This document shows, one piece after another, positions 16,178-25,633 of a DNA stretch of 64,000 nt. Origin of the DNA: Chlorobaculum sp. 24CR. Lineage in GTDB: Bacteria > Bacteroidota > Chlorobiia > Chlorobiales > Chlorobiaceae. The stretch lies in NCBI RefSeq assembly GCF_004118635.1, contig NZ_SDGU01000061.1, forward strand, positions 50,575 to 114,574, read 5' to 3'. The notes below the pieces were generated by a model. The model was given only the letters and a program-made list of their open reading frames with translations, searched no databases and was not told the DNA's origin. Numbering within the stretch: the first letter of the stretch is position 1; the number at the start of each line of letters is the position of its first letter. A program made the translations under genes and the position numbers.

Positions 16178-17305
16178 ATGATCTGCCTCTACGTGCACAT
16201 TCCTTTCTGCCGGGAGCGCTGCCCTTATTGTGACTTTTTTCTGGTCACCAAACCCGGCTTCGTCGAGCGCTTTTTTGAGGCGCTTGCCGTCGAAACCACG
16301 GCGAAAGCGCCGCTCTTCGCAGGCCAGGTGATCGAGGCGATTCACTTCGGCGGCGGTACGCCGTCACTGGTTTCGCCCTCCTTCATCGGCGCATGGCTGT
16401 CGCAGGTTTCCGGCCTGGCCCAAATCTCCTCCGAAACCGAAATCACGCTCGAAGCCAACCCCGAAGATCTTTCGCCCGCCTCGCTCGACGCGCTGAAAGC
16501 CGTTGGCGTCAACCGCCTCTCCATCGGCGTCCAGTCCTTTGCTGACCGCAAGCTCCGGGCGCTCGGACGGGCGCATTCGGCTGCCGATGCCCGCCGGGTC
16601 GTCTCCGAAGCGCTCGAACGCTTTCGGTCGGTCAGCGTCGATCTGATGTGCGGCGCGGAGGGGGAGACGCTCGCCGAATGGGAGGGCGACCTTCGCGCGG
16701 CGCTCGACCTTCGTTTGCAGCACATTTCGGTTTACATGCTCACGCTCGAAGAGAAGACCCGCCTGTGGCGCGACGTGCAGAAAGGCCTTCGCCGCCTGCC
16801 CGGCGAAGAGGCGCAGGCGGCGATGTACCGGCTGGCGGCGGAGCTGCTCTGCGGCGCGGGGTATCGCCACTACGAAATTTCCAACTTTGCGCTCGAAGGC
16901 CGCCACTCGCGCTACAACCTCGCGAGCTGGATGCGCGAGCCGTACCTCGGTTTCGGTCCGGCGGCGCACAGCTTTATCGTCAGTTCCGGGGCTCAGACGC
17001 GCTTCTCGAACGCGAGCAGCCTCACGAAGTACCTCGCCGACGCCGCCGGGGCGGTCGATTTCCGCGAGGCGCTGACCGAGGCGCAGCGCTTTGACGAAGA
17101 GGTTTTTCTCTCCCTGAGAATCCGCCGTCCGCTCTCTGTTGGGTTTTTGCGAAAAGGGCATAAATTAGGGCATCAGCATCTCGATTCCGTGCTTGCCGCG
17201 TTACAGGAAAAAGGGTGGATCGAACTCGATGGCGGCGCGGTGTCGCTCACCGAAGCGGGCTTTCTTTTCGCCGATCTCGTCGCCGCCGAACTGCTTTCGG
17301 AGTGA
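16178..17305 (+). CDS. hemW: HemW-like radical SAM protein
   Basis: A 375-residue relative of oxygen-independent coproporphyrinogen oxidase. It has the HemW pattern VHIPFCRERCPYCDF (C11, C15, C18) and FGGGTPSLVS. It lacks the long N-terminal part of true HemN. HemW proteins are regarded as haem chaperones rather than oxidases. A GGxPS-type SAM-binding segment and IGVQSFADRKLRALGRAH are typical. It starts 79 bases after gmhB and is followed by the DUF2723 gene after 39 bases. Confidence 0.9.
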   Translation: MICLYVHIPFCRERCPYCDFFLVTKPGFVERFFEALAVETTAKAPLFAGQVIEAIHFGGGTPSLVSPSFIGAWLSQVSGLAQISSETEITLEANPEDLSPASLDALKAVGVNRLSIGVQSFADRKLRALGRAHSAADARRVVSEALERFRSVSVDLMCGAEGETLAEWEGDLRAALDLRLQHISVYMLTLEEKTRLWRDVQKGLRRLPGEEAQAAMYRLAAELLCGAGYRHYEISNFALEGRHSRYNLASWMREPYLGFGPAAHSFIVSSGAQTRFSNASSLTKYLADAAGAVDFREALTEAQRFDEEVFLSLRIRRPLSVGFLRKGHKLGHQHLDSVLAALQEKGWIELDGGAVSLTEAGFLFADLVAAELLSE

Positions 17306-17344
17306 GCGCCCGGCTGATACCGAATTGTCAACAACCAGTCCCGA

Positions 17345-19984
17345 ATGACCTACAGAAGCGTTAACCGGATCATCGCCGCCGGTATATTTCTTGTCGCCGA
17401 AGCGCTCTATCTCTCGACGATGGCCCCGACTTTTTCGTTCTGGGACTGCGGCGAGGTGATCGCCACTTCGCATACTCTCGGCATTCCGCATCCCCCCGGC
17501 GCGCCGCTCTACCTGCTCGTCGGCCACCTCTTTTCGCTGCTTCCGTTTTTTGACGACATCGGCGCTCGCCTCAACTTTTTCAGTACGCTCATCAGCTCGA
17601 CGACCATCATGCTGACCTGGCTGATCATCGTCCGGCTGATCGCGCTCTACCGGGGGACGAAGCCGGAGGGCTGGAGCCTGCCGGAAAAGATCGCGGCCTG
17701 GGGCGGCGCGGCGGTGGGCGCTCTGGCGCTCGCCTTTTCGGACAGCTTCTGGTTCAACGCCACGGAAACCGGCCTTTGGGCGGCCTCGTCGCTCCTGACC
17801 GCCACCATCTTCTGGATGATGCTTTGCTGGCACGACGAAGACCCCGCGCCCGGCAGCGAGCGGTGGCTGCTCGGCGTGATCTACATGATCGGCCTTTCCA
17901 TCGGCGTACACCTGCTCTGCCTGCTCGCGCTCTTCTCGCTGGTGCTGATCTACTATTTCAAGAAGTACACGGTTACGCCGAAATCGTTCAGCCTGATGGC
18001 GCTCTTCAGCCTCGGCCTGTTTTTCCTGATCTACAAGCTGATTATCAAAGGCATCCCGGTGCTGCTCGTCACCACCTCGTGGTGGGGGCTGATCGCCGTG
18101 CTCGCGGCACTGATTTCCGGCATCTGGTACAGCCACCAGAAACGCATCCCGTTGATGAATCTCGCGCTGCTCTCGGTGGTGCTGCTCATCCTCGGCTACA
18201 CCTCGTACGTGCTGATCTTCGTGCGCGCCCACGCCGGGCCGCCGATCAACGAGAACGATCCCTCGACGCTCCAGGCCTTTTTCTCCTACGTCAACCGCGA
18301 GCAGTATGGCGAGTGGCCGCTGTGGCCGCGCCGCTGGTCGCCGGAGCCGGTCTATCAGTACTTCTACCAGAAATATTCGAGCGAGTGGGACTACTTCTGG
18401 CGCTACCAGCTCAACCAGATGTACCTGCGCTATTTCGGATGGCAGTTCATCGGGCGCTCCTCGGATGTCGAAGGGGCGGTGGTCGATTGGGGAAAGCTGT
18501 GGGGATTGCCGTTTCTCGTGGGTCTGTTCGGGGCGTGGTCTCATTTCCGGAAAAACTGGAAGATGGCGCTGCCCGTGGCGGTGCTTTTTGCCATGACCGG
18601 CGTGATTCTGGTGCTCTATCTCAACCAGCCGGAGCCTCAGCCGCGCGAGCGCGACTACAGCTACGTCGGCAGCTTTTTCGCCTTCGCGCTCTGGATCGGC
18701 ATCGGCGTCGAGCGGCTCTTTGCCTGGCTCTCCGCAAAGATGAAGTCGCTGGATACGAAGCAGCTCACCTGGCTCGCCATCGCGGTGGTGGCGTCCGGCC
18801 TCCTGTCGATCAACGGGCGGATGCTCATGGCCAACTACCGCACCCACGACCGCTCCGGCAATTACGTGCCGTGGGACTGGGCGTGGAACATGTTGCAGAG
18901 TTGCGACAAGGACGCCATTCTCTTCACCAACGGCGACAACGACACCTTTCCGCTCTGGTATCTTCAGGAGGTGGAGCATATCCGCACCGACGTGCGCGTG
19001 GTCAATCTGAGCCTGGCCAACACCGGCTGGTACCTGCTGCAACTCAAGCACGACAGCCCGCGCGGGGCCAAACCGGTCAATATCGAAATGCGCGACGACG
19101 ACCTCGGCAACATCTCCTACGTGCCGGTCGATTCGGTCGAGGTGGCCGTTCCGGCGGGGCGCGAGGCGCGAAAGCTCTACGACGACGCGCGGCGTTCCGG
19201 CGTCACCCTGCCGGGCGCGCCCTCCGACTCGCTGCGCTGGACGCTGAGGCCCGCCCTCACCTACCAGGGGACGGGATTCCTCCGCCCGCAGGACATCGCC
19301 GTCTATGCCATCGTGGTGGACAACTACGGCAAGCGCCCGATCTACTTCGCGCTGACCGTCGATCCTGCCGAAATGACCGGCCTCGACCGCAACCTGCGCC
19401 TCGAGGGTCTTGTCTATCGCGTCGTACCGCTCAGGAGCGCCTCGGCGCTGAGCTTCGCCGACCCAGGTACGCTCTACGGCAATCTGTTCAACGTTTACCG
19501 CTATCGCAATACCGGCAATCTTGCCGTCAATATCGAAGAAACCTCGCGGAATCTGCTTGGCAACTATCCGCCGCTTTTCGTGCGTCTGGCCATTACGCTC
19601 GCCGCTTCGCCGGACGCGCCGGTAATGGCGCCGGACGCTTCCGGCGCTCGCAAAACCGTGCGGTCGGGGAGTCTCTCGCTCGACGTGCTTGACCGCTACT
19701 CCCGGCTCTTCCCGCTCGTCCGCTTTCCGGTGACGCCGAAGCTCGCCGCATCGGTCGCTACGCTCTATGCCGCAGGCGGTGCAAACGAGAAAGCATATCC
19801 GTATATTCACTATCTTGAAACGCTGGCCGCTCAGAGCAGCGCGGGCGCGGAACCCGAACTGTACTTCACACTGGCCCAGGCCTACCGCGCGGCGGGCAGG
19901 GTTCGCGAGGCGGATCGTGTCATGAAAGAACTGGAAATGGCCCTTCCCGAACTGCGGAGGCGTCTGGATTCACTCAAGCAATAG
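17345..19984 (+). CDS. DUF2723 membrane protein (GT117/TMEM260-like, putative glycosyltransferase)
   Basis: An 879-residue integral membrane protein. The N-terminal half has about 10-12 hydrophobic helices and the family motif APTFSFWDCGEVIATSHTLGIPHPPGAPLY, with an Asp typical of C-type glycosyltransferases using polyprenyl-linked sugars. The middle has QPRERDYSYVGSFFAFALWIGIG and a soluble region FTNGDNDTFPLWYLQEVE. The C-terminal 100 residues look TPR-like (FTLAQAYRAAGRVREADRVMKELE). Some family members are protein O-mannosyltransferases; here that is inference. The polyprenol-phosphate transferase at 6220 could make its donor. lpxA follows after 13 bases. Confidence 0.85.
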   Translation: MTYRSVNRIIAAGIFLVAEALYLSTMAPTFSFWDCGEVIATSHTLGIPHPPGAPLYLLVGHLFSLLPFFDDIGARLNFFSTLISSTTIMLTWLIIVRLIALYRGTKPEGWSLPEKIAAWGGAAVGALALAFSDSFWFNATETGLWAASSLLTATIFWMMLCWHDEDPAPGSERWLLGVIYMIGLSIGVHLLCLLALFSLVLIYYFKKYTVTPKSFSLMALFSLGLFFLIYKLIIKGIPVLLVTTSWWGLIAVLAALISGIWYSHQKRIPLMNLALLSVVLLILGYTSYVLIFVRAHAGPPINENDPSTLQAFFSYVNREQYGEWPLWPRRWSPEPVYQYFYQKYSSEWDYFWRYQLNQMYLRYFGWQFIGRSSDVEGAVVDWGKLWGLPFLVGLFGAWSHFRKNWKMALPVAVLFAMTGVILVLYLNQPEPQPRERDYSYVGSFFAFALWIGIGVERLFAWLSAKMKSLDTKQLTWLAIAVVASGLLSINGRMLMANYRTHDRSGNYVPWDWAWNMLQSCDKDAILFTNGDNDTFPLWYLQEVEHIRTDVRVVNLSLANTGWYLLQLKHDSPRGAKPVNIEMRDDDLGNISYVPVDSVEVAVPAGREARKLYDDARRSGVTLPGAPSDSLRWTLRPALTYQGTGFLRPQDIAVYAIVVDNYGKRPIYFALTVDPAEMTGLDRNLRLEGLVYRVVPLRSASALSFADPGTLYGNLFNVYRYRNTGNLAVNIEETSRNLLGNYPPLFVRLAITLAASPDAPVMAPDASGARKTVRSGSLSLDVLDRYSRLFPLVRFPVTPKLAASVATLYAAGGANEKAYPYIHYLETLAAQSSAGAEPELYFTLAQAYRAAGRVREADRVMKELEMALPELRRRLDSLKQ

Positions 19985-19997
19985 TTTGTAATTTTCA

Positions 19998-20792
19998 ATG
20001 AGCAATATTCACGCAACAGCGCTCATCGGCTCCGGAGCCGTACTTGGCGAAGGGGTTGAGATCGGCCCTTATACCGTGATCGAGAGCGATGTGGTTATCG
20101 GCGACCGGACGGTCATCGGGCCTCACGTCCACATCGCCGACGGGGCGCGCATCGGCGTCGAGTGCCGGATTTCGTCGGGAGCGGTGCTTTCGACCGCGCC
20201 TCAGGATCTCAAATACGCAGGGGAGAAAACGTACCTCCACATTGGCGACCGGACGGTCATCCGCGAGTACGTCACCCTGAACCGGGGCACCAAGGCGAGC
20301 GGCAAAACCGTGGTCGGCTCCGACAATCTCATCATGGCCTACGTTCACGCGGGCCACGACTGCGTGATCGGCAACCATGTGGTGATCGCCAACTCGGTGC
20401 AGTTCGGCGGTCACTGCCAGGTGGGCGACTACGTCGTTGTCGGTGGACTGGCCGGAGTGCACCAGTTCGTCAGGATCGGACGGTACTCGATGGTTGGCGG
20501 CATCTCCCGCGCGGCGCTCGACGTGCCGCCCTTCGTTATGGCGGGCGGCCACGCCTCGTTCCGCTACGAAGGACTCAACGTGCTCGGCCTCAAGCGGCGC
20601 GGCTTCGGTTCCGAACAGCTCGGCAACATCCGCAACGCGTACCGCATCATTTTCCAGTCGGGCCTGTTGCTCTCCAAAGCGCTCGAAGCGGTGCGCAACG
20701 ATCTTCCGCAAACGCCGGAGGTGCTGGAAATCCTCGACTTCTTCGCATCGGGAGAGCATGGCAGGAAGTTCCTCAAACCCTTCAAATCTTAA
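19998..20792 (+). CDS. lpxA: acyl-ACP--UDP-N-acetylglucosamine O-acyltransferase
   Basis: A 264-residue hexapeptide-repeat (left-handed beta helix) enzyme catalysing the first step of lipid A synthesis. The catalytic histidine is H120 in VHAGHDCVIGN. The C-terminal helical domain starts at FRYEGLNVLGLKRRGF, a stretch highly typical of LpxA. Length matches E. coli LpxA (262). It is packed between the DUF2723 gene and the ROK kinase with 13- and 12-base gaps, so one operon is likely. Confidence 0.95.
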   Translation: MSNIHATALIGSGAVLGEGVEIGPYTVIESDVVIGDRTVIGPHVHIADGARIGVECRISSGAVLSTAPQDLKYAGEKTYLHIGDRTVIREYVTLNRGTKASGKTVVGSDNLIMAYVHAGHDCVIGNHVVIANSVQFGGHCQVGDYVVVGGLAGVHQFVRIGRYSMVGGISRAALDVPPFVMAGGHASFRYEGLNVLGLKRRGFGSEQLGNIRNAYRIIFQSGLLLSKALEAVRNDLPQTPEVLEILDFFASGEHGRKFLKPFKS

Positions 20793-20804
20793 GCAGTTAC
20801 GGTT

Positions 20805-21815
20805 ATGCCATCATGGGCGCTCGGCATCGATCTCGGCGGGACGAACATCAAGACAGCGGTTGTCGATGAGGCGGAGGGGATTCTCTTCGAGGATACCCGG
20901 CCGACCGATGTGGCCGCCGGTCCGGACGGCGTCGTGCGGCAACTGGCGTTCATGGCCAGCGAACTCTGCCAGCGCGCCGCCGACACGCTCGACGCCGACC
21001 TCTTTGCCGGAATCGGCCTCGGCGCTCCGGGGGCGGTCGATGCCGCGAAGGGCACCCTCTCCTATCCGCCGAACCTTCCCGGCTGGGGGCGTTACGCTCT
21101 GCGCGAAGAGCTCCAGCTCCGCCTCGAACAAGACCACGGCCTCCGCTCGCCCGTCATCATCGAAAACGACGCCAACGCTGCGGCCTACGGCGAGGCGATC
21201 TTCGGCGGCGGCAACGCCTTTCGCGACTTCATGCTGGTGACGCTCGGCACCGGCGTTGGCGGCGGCATCATTCTCGACCGCAAGCTCTATCGCGGCCCGA
21301 CTGGCACGGCGGGGGAGATCGGGTTCATGATCGTCGATTTCGAGGGCGAGAGCGTTCACGCGGGCATCCGGGGCACCATCGAGGGGCTGATCGGCAAGGA
21401 GCGTATCGTCGAAATGGCGTGCAGCACGGAGATGGGCTCGGAGCGCTCGCCGCGCCTCGCGGAGCTGTGCAGCCGCGATTTTTCCCGCCTTTCGCCTCGA
21501 CATCTCGAACAGGCGGCCAAGGAGGGGGACGCCGCGGCGTTGCGCACCTGGGAGCGGATCGGCTCCATTCTCGGCGTCGGGCTGGCCAACGTCACCGCGC
21601 TGATGGACATCCGCAAGTTCGTGATCGGCGGCGGCATCGCGGCGGCGGGCGAGCTGATTTTCAAGCCGGCCATGATGCAACTGCACCGCTCGACTCTGCC
21701 CTCGATGCACGATGGGCTGGAGATCGTGCCGGCCCGGCTCGGCAACAAGGCCGGAATCTACGGCGCGGCGGCGCTCTGCTTCAACGCCGAAAAATCATCC
21801 GGACTCGATGCTTGA
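20805..21815 (+). CDS. ROK-family sugar kinase/regulator
   Basis: A 336-residue protein of the ROK superfamily. It shows the ATP-binding GIDLGGTNIKTAVVD, IIENDANAAAYGEAIFGGG with the catalytic Asp, and TLGTGVGGGIILD. The family zinc motif (CxCGxxGCxE after GEIGH) is absent: the equivalent region reads GEIGFMIVDFEGESVHAG. No N-terminal helix-turn-helix is present, so it should be a kinase (glucose or N-acyl-sugar) rather than a repressor. Its stop overlaps the comF start by 8 bases, indicating translational coupling. Confidence 0.86.
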   Translation: MPSWALGIDLGGTNIKTAVVDEAEGILFEDTRPTDVAAGPDGVVRQLAFMASELCQRAADTLDADLFAGIGLGAPGAVDAAKGTLSYPPNLPGWGRYALREELQLRLEQDHGLRSPVIIENDANAAAYGEAIFGGGNAFRDFMLVTLGTGVGGGIILDRKLYRGPTGTAGEIGFMIVDFEGESVHAGIRGTIEGLIGKERIVEMACSTEMGSERSPRLAELCSRDFSRLSPRHLEQAAKEGDAAALRTWERIGSILGVGLANVTALMDIRKFVIGGGIAAAGELIFKPAMMQLHRSTLPSMHDGLEIVPARLGNKAGIYGAAALCFNAEKSSGLDA

Positions 21816-22500
21816 AGGACTGACGCACCTGCTTTTTCCGGCGGTCTGCACCCTCTGCCAGAAGCCGCTCGACAAGGGCGAAGAGCCGATCTGCGCCGGA
21901 TGCTTCGATGAATTCAACCCGTTTCCCGGCGCTCTTGCCGGAAGCGCGGCGCTCAAAAGCACCGTGCGTGCGCACTTCGGCGAGAGGGCGGTTCCGCCAG
22001 CCGCGTGCAGCCTCTATCCCTACCAAAGCAGCGGCAAGCTGCACGAAGCGATGCACTCCATGAAATATGGCGGCCTGTTTCCCCTCGGCGAACTGTTCGG
22101 TCGTCGGCTCGGCGAGCTGCTCCGGCAGGGCGGCGATCCTGCTCCGTTCGACGCCATCGTGCCGGTGCCGCTGCATTCGCTCAAGCGCATCGAGCGCACC
22201 TACAACCAGGCCGAGGTGATTGCTCGCGGCATGGCCGAAGTGCTCGGCCTGCCCGTTGCAACGAAGTGCATCGAGCGCTGCCTCTACACCGGCTCGCAGA
22301 CCGGGCTTGGCATGGAGGCGCGGCGCGACAACATGGCGGGAGCCTTCCGTCCGGGACGCGAGCGCTGCCCCGCGCGGGTGCTGCTGGTGGACGACGTGCT
22401 CACGACCGGCGCGACGATGGTGGCTGCGGCGGAGGCGCTGAAAACCGCCGGGGCGGCGGAGGTGGCTTTCGCGACTGTTGCCCTCACCGAAAAGGAGTAG
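21808..22500 (+). CDS. comF: ComF-family phosphoribosyltransferase-like protein
   Basis: A 230-residue ComF/GntX-type protein. N-terminal cysteines CTLCQ and CAGC form a zinc-ribbon-like unit. The C-terminal half has the phosphoribosyltransferase loop VLLVDDVLTTGATMVAAAEAL. ComF helps DNA uptake in competent bacteria; C. tepidum is naturally transformable, so that role is plausible. ATG at 21808 lies inside the end of the ROK gene. rsmE follows after 6 bases. Confidence 0.88.
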   Translation: MLEGLTHLLFPAVCTLCQKPLDKGEEPICAGCFDEFNPFPGALAGSAALKSTVRAHFGERAVPPAACSLYPYQSSGKLHEAMHSMKYGGLFPLGELFGRRLGELLRQGGDPAPFDAIVPVPLHSLKRIERTYNQAEVIARGMAEVLGLPVATKCIERCLYTGSQTGLGMEARRDNMAGAFRPGRERCPARVLLVDDVLTTGATMVAAAEALKTAGAAEVAFATVALTEKE

Positions 22501-22506
22501 CCGGAG

Positions 22507-23253
22507 ATGGATCTTTTTTACGTGCTGCCGCAGCAGCTCGACCTCGACCATGCCCGCGCCGTGATCGACGGCGAACAGTTCCACCATCTCGCCCGTGTCT
22601 TGCGCTGCCAGCCGGGCGACCTGGTGCCCATCACCGACGGCGCGGGCATGGCGGCGGAGCTGGCGGTCGAGGCCATCGGCAAGCACTCGCTCGAAGGCGC
22701 GATCAAGAACCCGCTCCACGTACCGCCGCCCGCAACGCAAGTGACCGTCGCGCTGTCGCTCCTGAAGTTGCCGCAGCGCTTCGACCTCTTCCTCGAAAAA
22801 GCGACCGAACTCGGCGTCGCCCGCATTGTGCCGATGATGACCAAACGCACCGTCTCGACGCCCGACTCCGGCAAGATCGAGCGCAAGCTCGAACGGTGGC
22901 GCGGCATTGTGCAGTCAGCCGCCCGCCAGAGCCGCCGCCTCCATCTTCCCGAACTCATGCCGCCGCTTGTTTTTCGCGAGGCGCTCTCGCTCGACGGCTA
23001 CGATCTGCGCATGATCGCCCACGAAAGCGAAGAGAGCTTTCCCTCGTTCGAGCCAGCCGGGAAAAAGATACTCTTCCTCGTTGGCGGCGAGGGGGGCTTC
23101 ACCGATGCCGAAGTCGCCGAAGCGGTCGGGGCCGGATTCACGCCGGTGTCGTTCGGCGCGTCGGTGCTGCGGGCCGAGACCGCCGGACTCTTCGCCGTCG
23201 CCCTCGTCCGCTCGATGCTCCTCGCCGAAGCCGATCCCGCAAAGCGTCTCTGA
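22507..23253 (+). CDS. rsmE: 16S rRNA (uracil1498-N3)-methyltransferase
   Basis: A 248-residue SPOUT methyltransferase that modifies U1498 of 16S rRNA. The N-terminal PUA-like part contains GEQFHHLARVLRCQPGD. The C-terminal knot reads LVGGEGGFTDAEVAEAVGAG and FGASVLRAETAGLFAV, the SAM-binding signature of RsmE. Length is usual. Last of a tight gene run; about 200 non-coding bases follow. Confidence 0.95.
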   Translation: MDLFYVLPQQLDLDHARAVIDGEQFHHLARVLRCQPGDLVPITDGAGMAAELAVEAIGKHSLEGAIKNPLHVPPPATQVTVALSLLKLPQRFDLFLEKATELGVARIVPMMTKRTVSTPDSGKIERKLERWRGIVQSAARQSRRLHLPELMPPLVFREALSLDGYDLRMIAHESEESFPSFEPAGKKILFLVGGEGGFTDAEVAEAVGAGFTPVSFGASVLRAETAGLFAVALVRSMLLAEADPAKRL

Positions 23254-23461
23254 GCGGTCAGCGTTACCAAGTCCGTCGCCATGGATTTCCCAAAATCGAA
23301 ATCGATTTCCATCTCCGCGTCTTTCCCTTCGATCAGCGATGTTGGCTCCAAAAAAAGAGGCGCTGGCGAACGCTGTTGCGGTCGAATCACTTTTTGCAGT
23401 GATGCGGCGGGCGGCTTACATTGAAGGAAGTTTTCCCAATGATGTACGCTGCCGCATTGCC

Positions 23462-24571
23462 ATGAACCGGATGAACACACCGCAATTCAACAAGATCGCC
23501 GTGCTGGTCTCGACGCTGCTGATCTCCGCGCTCTTTCTGACGATGATCCGGCAGTTTCTGGTGACGATTCTGCTTGCCGGAATTTTTACCGGCCTCGTCT
23601 ATCCACTGTTCAACTGGTTTATCACGCTAACCCGAGGCCACCGGAGCCTGAGCGCCAGCCTGACCCTGTTCATCTTTTTCATGATGGTTTTCCTGCCGCT
23701 TCTGGCAGTGTTTACCGTGGTGATCCTTCAGGCGGTCTCCCTGAGCAGTACGGCCATTCCGCTGATTCGCGAACAGCTTCGCGATCCGGCAGGGTTCATG
23801 CACATGCTGTCGAGCCTCTCTTTCTACAAGGATATAGAGAGCTACAGCGACCTGATTCTCGAAAAAGCCGCTGAAATTCTCGGCAATCTCGGTTCGTCGG
23901 TCATCAGCAGTTTTTCGGCGATCACCTGGTCGGCGCTCTACGATCTGGTGCTTTTTATCATTTTCTGGTACGCCATGTTCTTTTTGCTTCGGGACGGGCA
24001 CGAGCTTCTGGAGCGCATCAAGTACTACCTTCCCCTGAACGAGAACGATCAGAAGCGCCTGTTCGACCGTTTCGTATCGGTCACGCGGGCCTCGCTGAAA
24101 GGCTCGCTCATCATCGCCCTCATTCAGGGCACTCTGGCCGGTTTCGCTTTTTATTTGGCCGGGATCAACCAGGCAGTGTTCTGGGGCGCGATCATGGCGA
24201 CGCTCTCGCTCTTGCCGCTCATCGGCTCGCCGCTGATCTGGGTTCCGGCGGTCATCATCCTGGCCTTGTCGGGCGACTACGCCCAGGCGATCGGGCTGCT
24301 GCTGTTTTGCAGCATTGTCGTCGGCCAGATCGACAACGTGCTTCGCCCGATTCTGGTGGGGCGCGATACGAGTATGCACGAGCTGTTCATCTTTTTCGGT
24401 ACGCTGGGCGGCATCGGCATGTTCGGCCTGCCCGGCTTTATCATCGGCCCGGTCATCGCCGCGCTGTTCGTGACGGTGTGGGATATTTACGGCGAGACCT
24501 TCAGCGAGTCGCTGATGGAAAGGAATTCCGGCGGGGGAATTTCGGCAGGAGGACAGGGCGAGCCGAAATAA
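23462..24571 (+). CDS. AI-2E family transporter (YdiK/PerM-like permease)
   Basis: A 369-residue membrane protein with about eight hydrophobic segments and the family landmarks (LAGIFTGLVYPLFNW, FDRFVSVTRASLKGSLIIALIQG, FFGTLGGIGMFGLPGFIIGPVIAAL). Named after an autoinducer-2 exporter, but most members have unknown cargo and some are Na+/H+ antiporters. ATG at 23462 or 23471 are the likely starts; neither has a clear ribosome site, and an earlier in-frame ATG near 23402 cannot be excluded. A strong terminator follows. Confidence 0.88.
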   Translation: MNRMNTPQFNKIAVLVSTLLISALFLTMIRQFLVTILLAGIFTGLVYPLFNWFITLTRGHRSLSASLTLFIFFMMVFLPLLAVFTVVILQAVSLSSTAIPLIREQLRDPAGFMHMLSSLSFYKDIESYSDLILEKAAEILGNLGSSVISSFSAITWSALYDLVLFIIFWYAMFFLLRDGHELLERIKYYLPLNENDQKRLFDRFVSVTRASLKGSLIIALIQGTLAGFAFYLAGINQAVFWGAIMATLSLLPLIGSPLIWVPAVIILALSGDYAQAIGLLLFCSIVVGQIDNVLRPILVGRDTSMHELFIFFGTLGGIGMFGLPGFIIGPVIAALFVTVWDIYGETFSESLMERNSGGGISAGGQGEPK

Positions 24572-24599
24572 AACTCACGCAAAAAACGTCGGCAAACGC

Positions 24600-24638
24600 A
24601 AAAGGCCGACCCGGTTTTTTCTGCCGGGTCGGCCTTTT
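24600..24638. terminator. bidirectional intrinsic terminator
   Basis: Perfect 15-bp stem AAAAGGCCGACCCGG / CCGGGTCGGCCTTTT with a 9-base loop. It lies between the converging AI-2E-family gene and ndk. Confidence 0.9.
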
Positions 24639-24667
24639 GCATGAAGTCCGGTCAAACCTGATGCCAA

Positions 24668-25090
24668 TCAGTCAACCCTGACCACCTCTTCGGCGGAGAA
24701 GAAGAACGAGCCTTCGATGGCGGCGTTCTCGGCGGAGTCGGAGCCGTGGACGATGTTCTCGCCCTTGCTGTCGGCATAGAGCTTGCGGACGGTGCCCTCG
24801 TCGGCCTGCGCCGGATCGGTCGCGCCGATCAGCGTGCGGAAGTCCGCTACGGCGTTCTCTTTTTCGAGAATCATCGGTACGCACGGGCCGGAGGACATGA
24901 ACTCCACCAGCTCGCCGTAGAACGGGCGCTCTTTGTGCACGGCGTAGAATGCGCCGGCGGTCTCTTTGGTGAGGCGGGTTTTCTTCATCGCCACGATGCG
25001 GAAACCGGCGCGTTCGATCTGGTCGGTGACAGCGCCGATGAGCTGCTTGCGCACGCAATCGGGCTTGAGGATGGTAAGGGTACGTTCCAT
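24668..25090 (-). CDS. ndk: nucleoside diphosphate kinase
   Basis: A 140-residue enzyme that equilibrates nucleoside di- and triphosphates using ATP. It opens with [19 protein letters not shown] and has the phospho-histidine in [12 protein letters not shown]. The length from ATG 25090 matches the family; an upstream ATG at 25105 would add five residues. Downstream lies the shared terminator. Confidence 0.96.
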   Translation of the reverse strand: MERTLTILKPDCVRKQLIGAVTDQIERAGFRIVAMKKTRLTKETAGAFYAVHKERPFYGELVEFMSSGPCVPMILEKENAVADFRTLIGATDPAQADEGTVRKLYADSKGENIVHGSDSAENAAIEGSFFFSAEEVVRVD

Positions 25091-25183
25091 GGTGGAGGTC
25101 TGCATTTTGTTCTGAAAAAGTTGCCCGCGAAGATACGAAAAAAGATTCGGATTTTGGTCAACCGCCGCGCGTCGCCGCAGCCG

Positions 25184-25630
25184 TCAAGAGGCGTCGATGC
25201 GGGCGAGCAGCTCTTTCATCGGCTGGTAGGTGACCGGCAGAAAGTCGCTGTAAGCGAGCAGCACCGCGCCTGCTTCGTCGATGAGCACGTAGGCTCGCTG
25301 CGCCATGCCGAGGAAGCCGAGTGCGTCGTAGGCTTTGGCGGCGGTGCGCTGCTGGTCGCTCAGGAGCAGGAAGGGGAGTTCGTGCTTTTCGGCGAATTGC
25401 TTGTGCGATTCAGGGCTGTCGCCGCTGATGCCGATGACCTCGATTCCCCGGCTGGTGAAGGCGGTGACGTTGTTGCGGTAGTCGCAAAGCTGCGCGGTGC
25501 AGACCGGCGTATCGTCGCCGGGGTAAAAGATCAGGAGCACTTTGCGGCCTTTGAACTCCGACAGGGAGACCATCTTCCCGTTGCTGTCGGGAAGCGTGAA
25601 ATCCGGGGCGATTTTGCCTTGTTCGATCAT
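25184..25630 (-). CDS. peroxiredoxin, BCP/AhpC-TSA type
   Basis: A 148-residue thiol peroxidase. The peroxidatic Cys is in FYPGDDTPVCTAQLCDYRN (C44), with a second Cys five residues on (C49), the BCP arrangement. It reduces hydroperoxides, useful to a strict anaerobe. Two ATGs abut (25633 and 25630). The second has better spacing from the GAGGAGGA site. It is followed at 93 bases by ndk on the same strand. Confidence 0.93.
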   Translation of the reverse strand: MIEQGKIAPDFTLPDSNGKMVSLSEFKGRKVLLIFYPGDDTPVCTAQLCDYRNNVTAFTSRGIEVIGISGDSPESHKQFAEKHELPFLLLSDQQRTAAKAYDALGFLGMAQRAYVLIDEAGAVLLAYSDFLPVTYQPMKELLARIDAS

Positions 25631-25633
25631 CAT

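Noticed and set aside
17201..19810. 869-codon open frame antisense to the DUF2723 gene
   Set aside because: Arg/Glu/His-rich random-looking product opposite a clear membrane protein; caused by high GC and few antisense stops.
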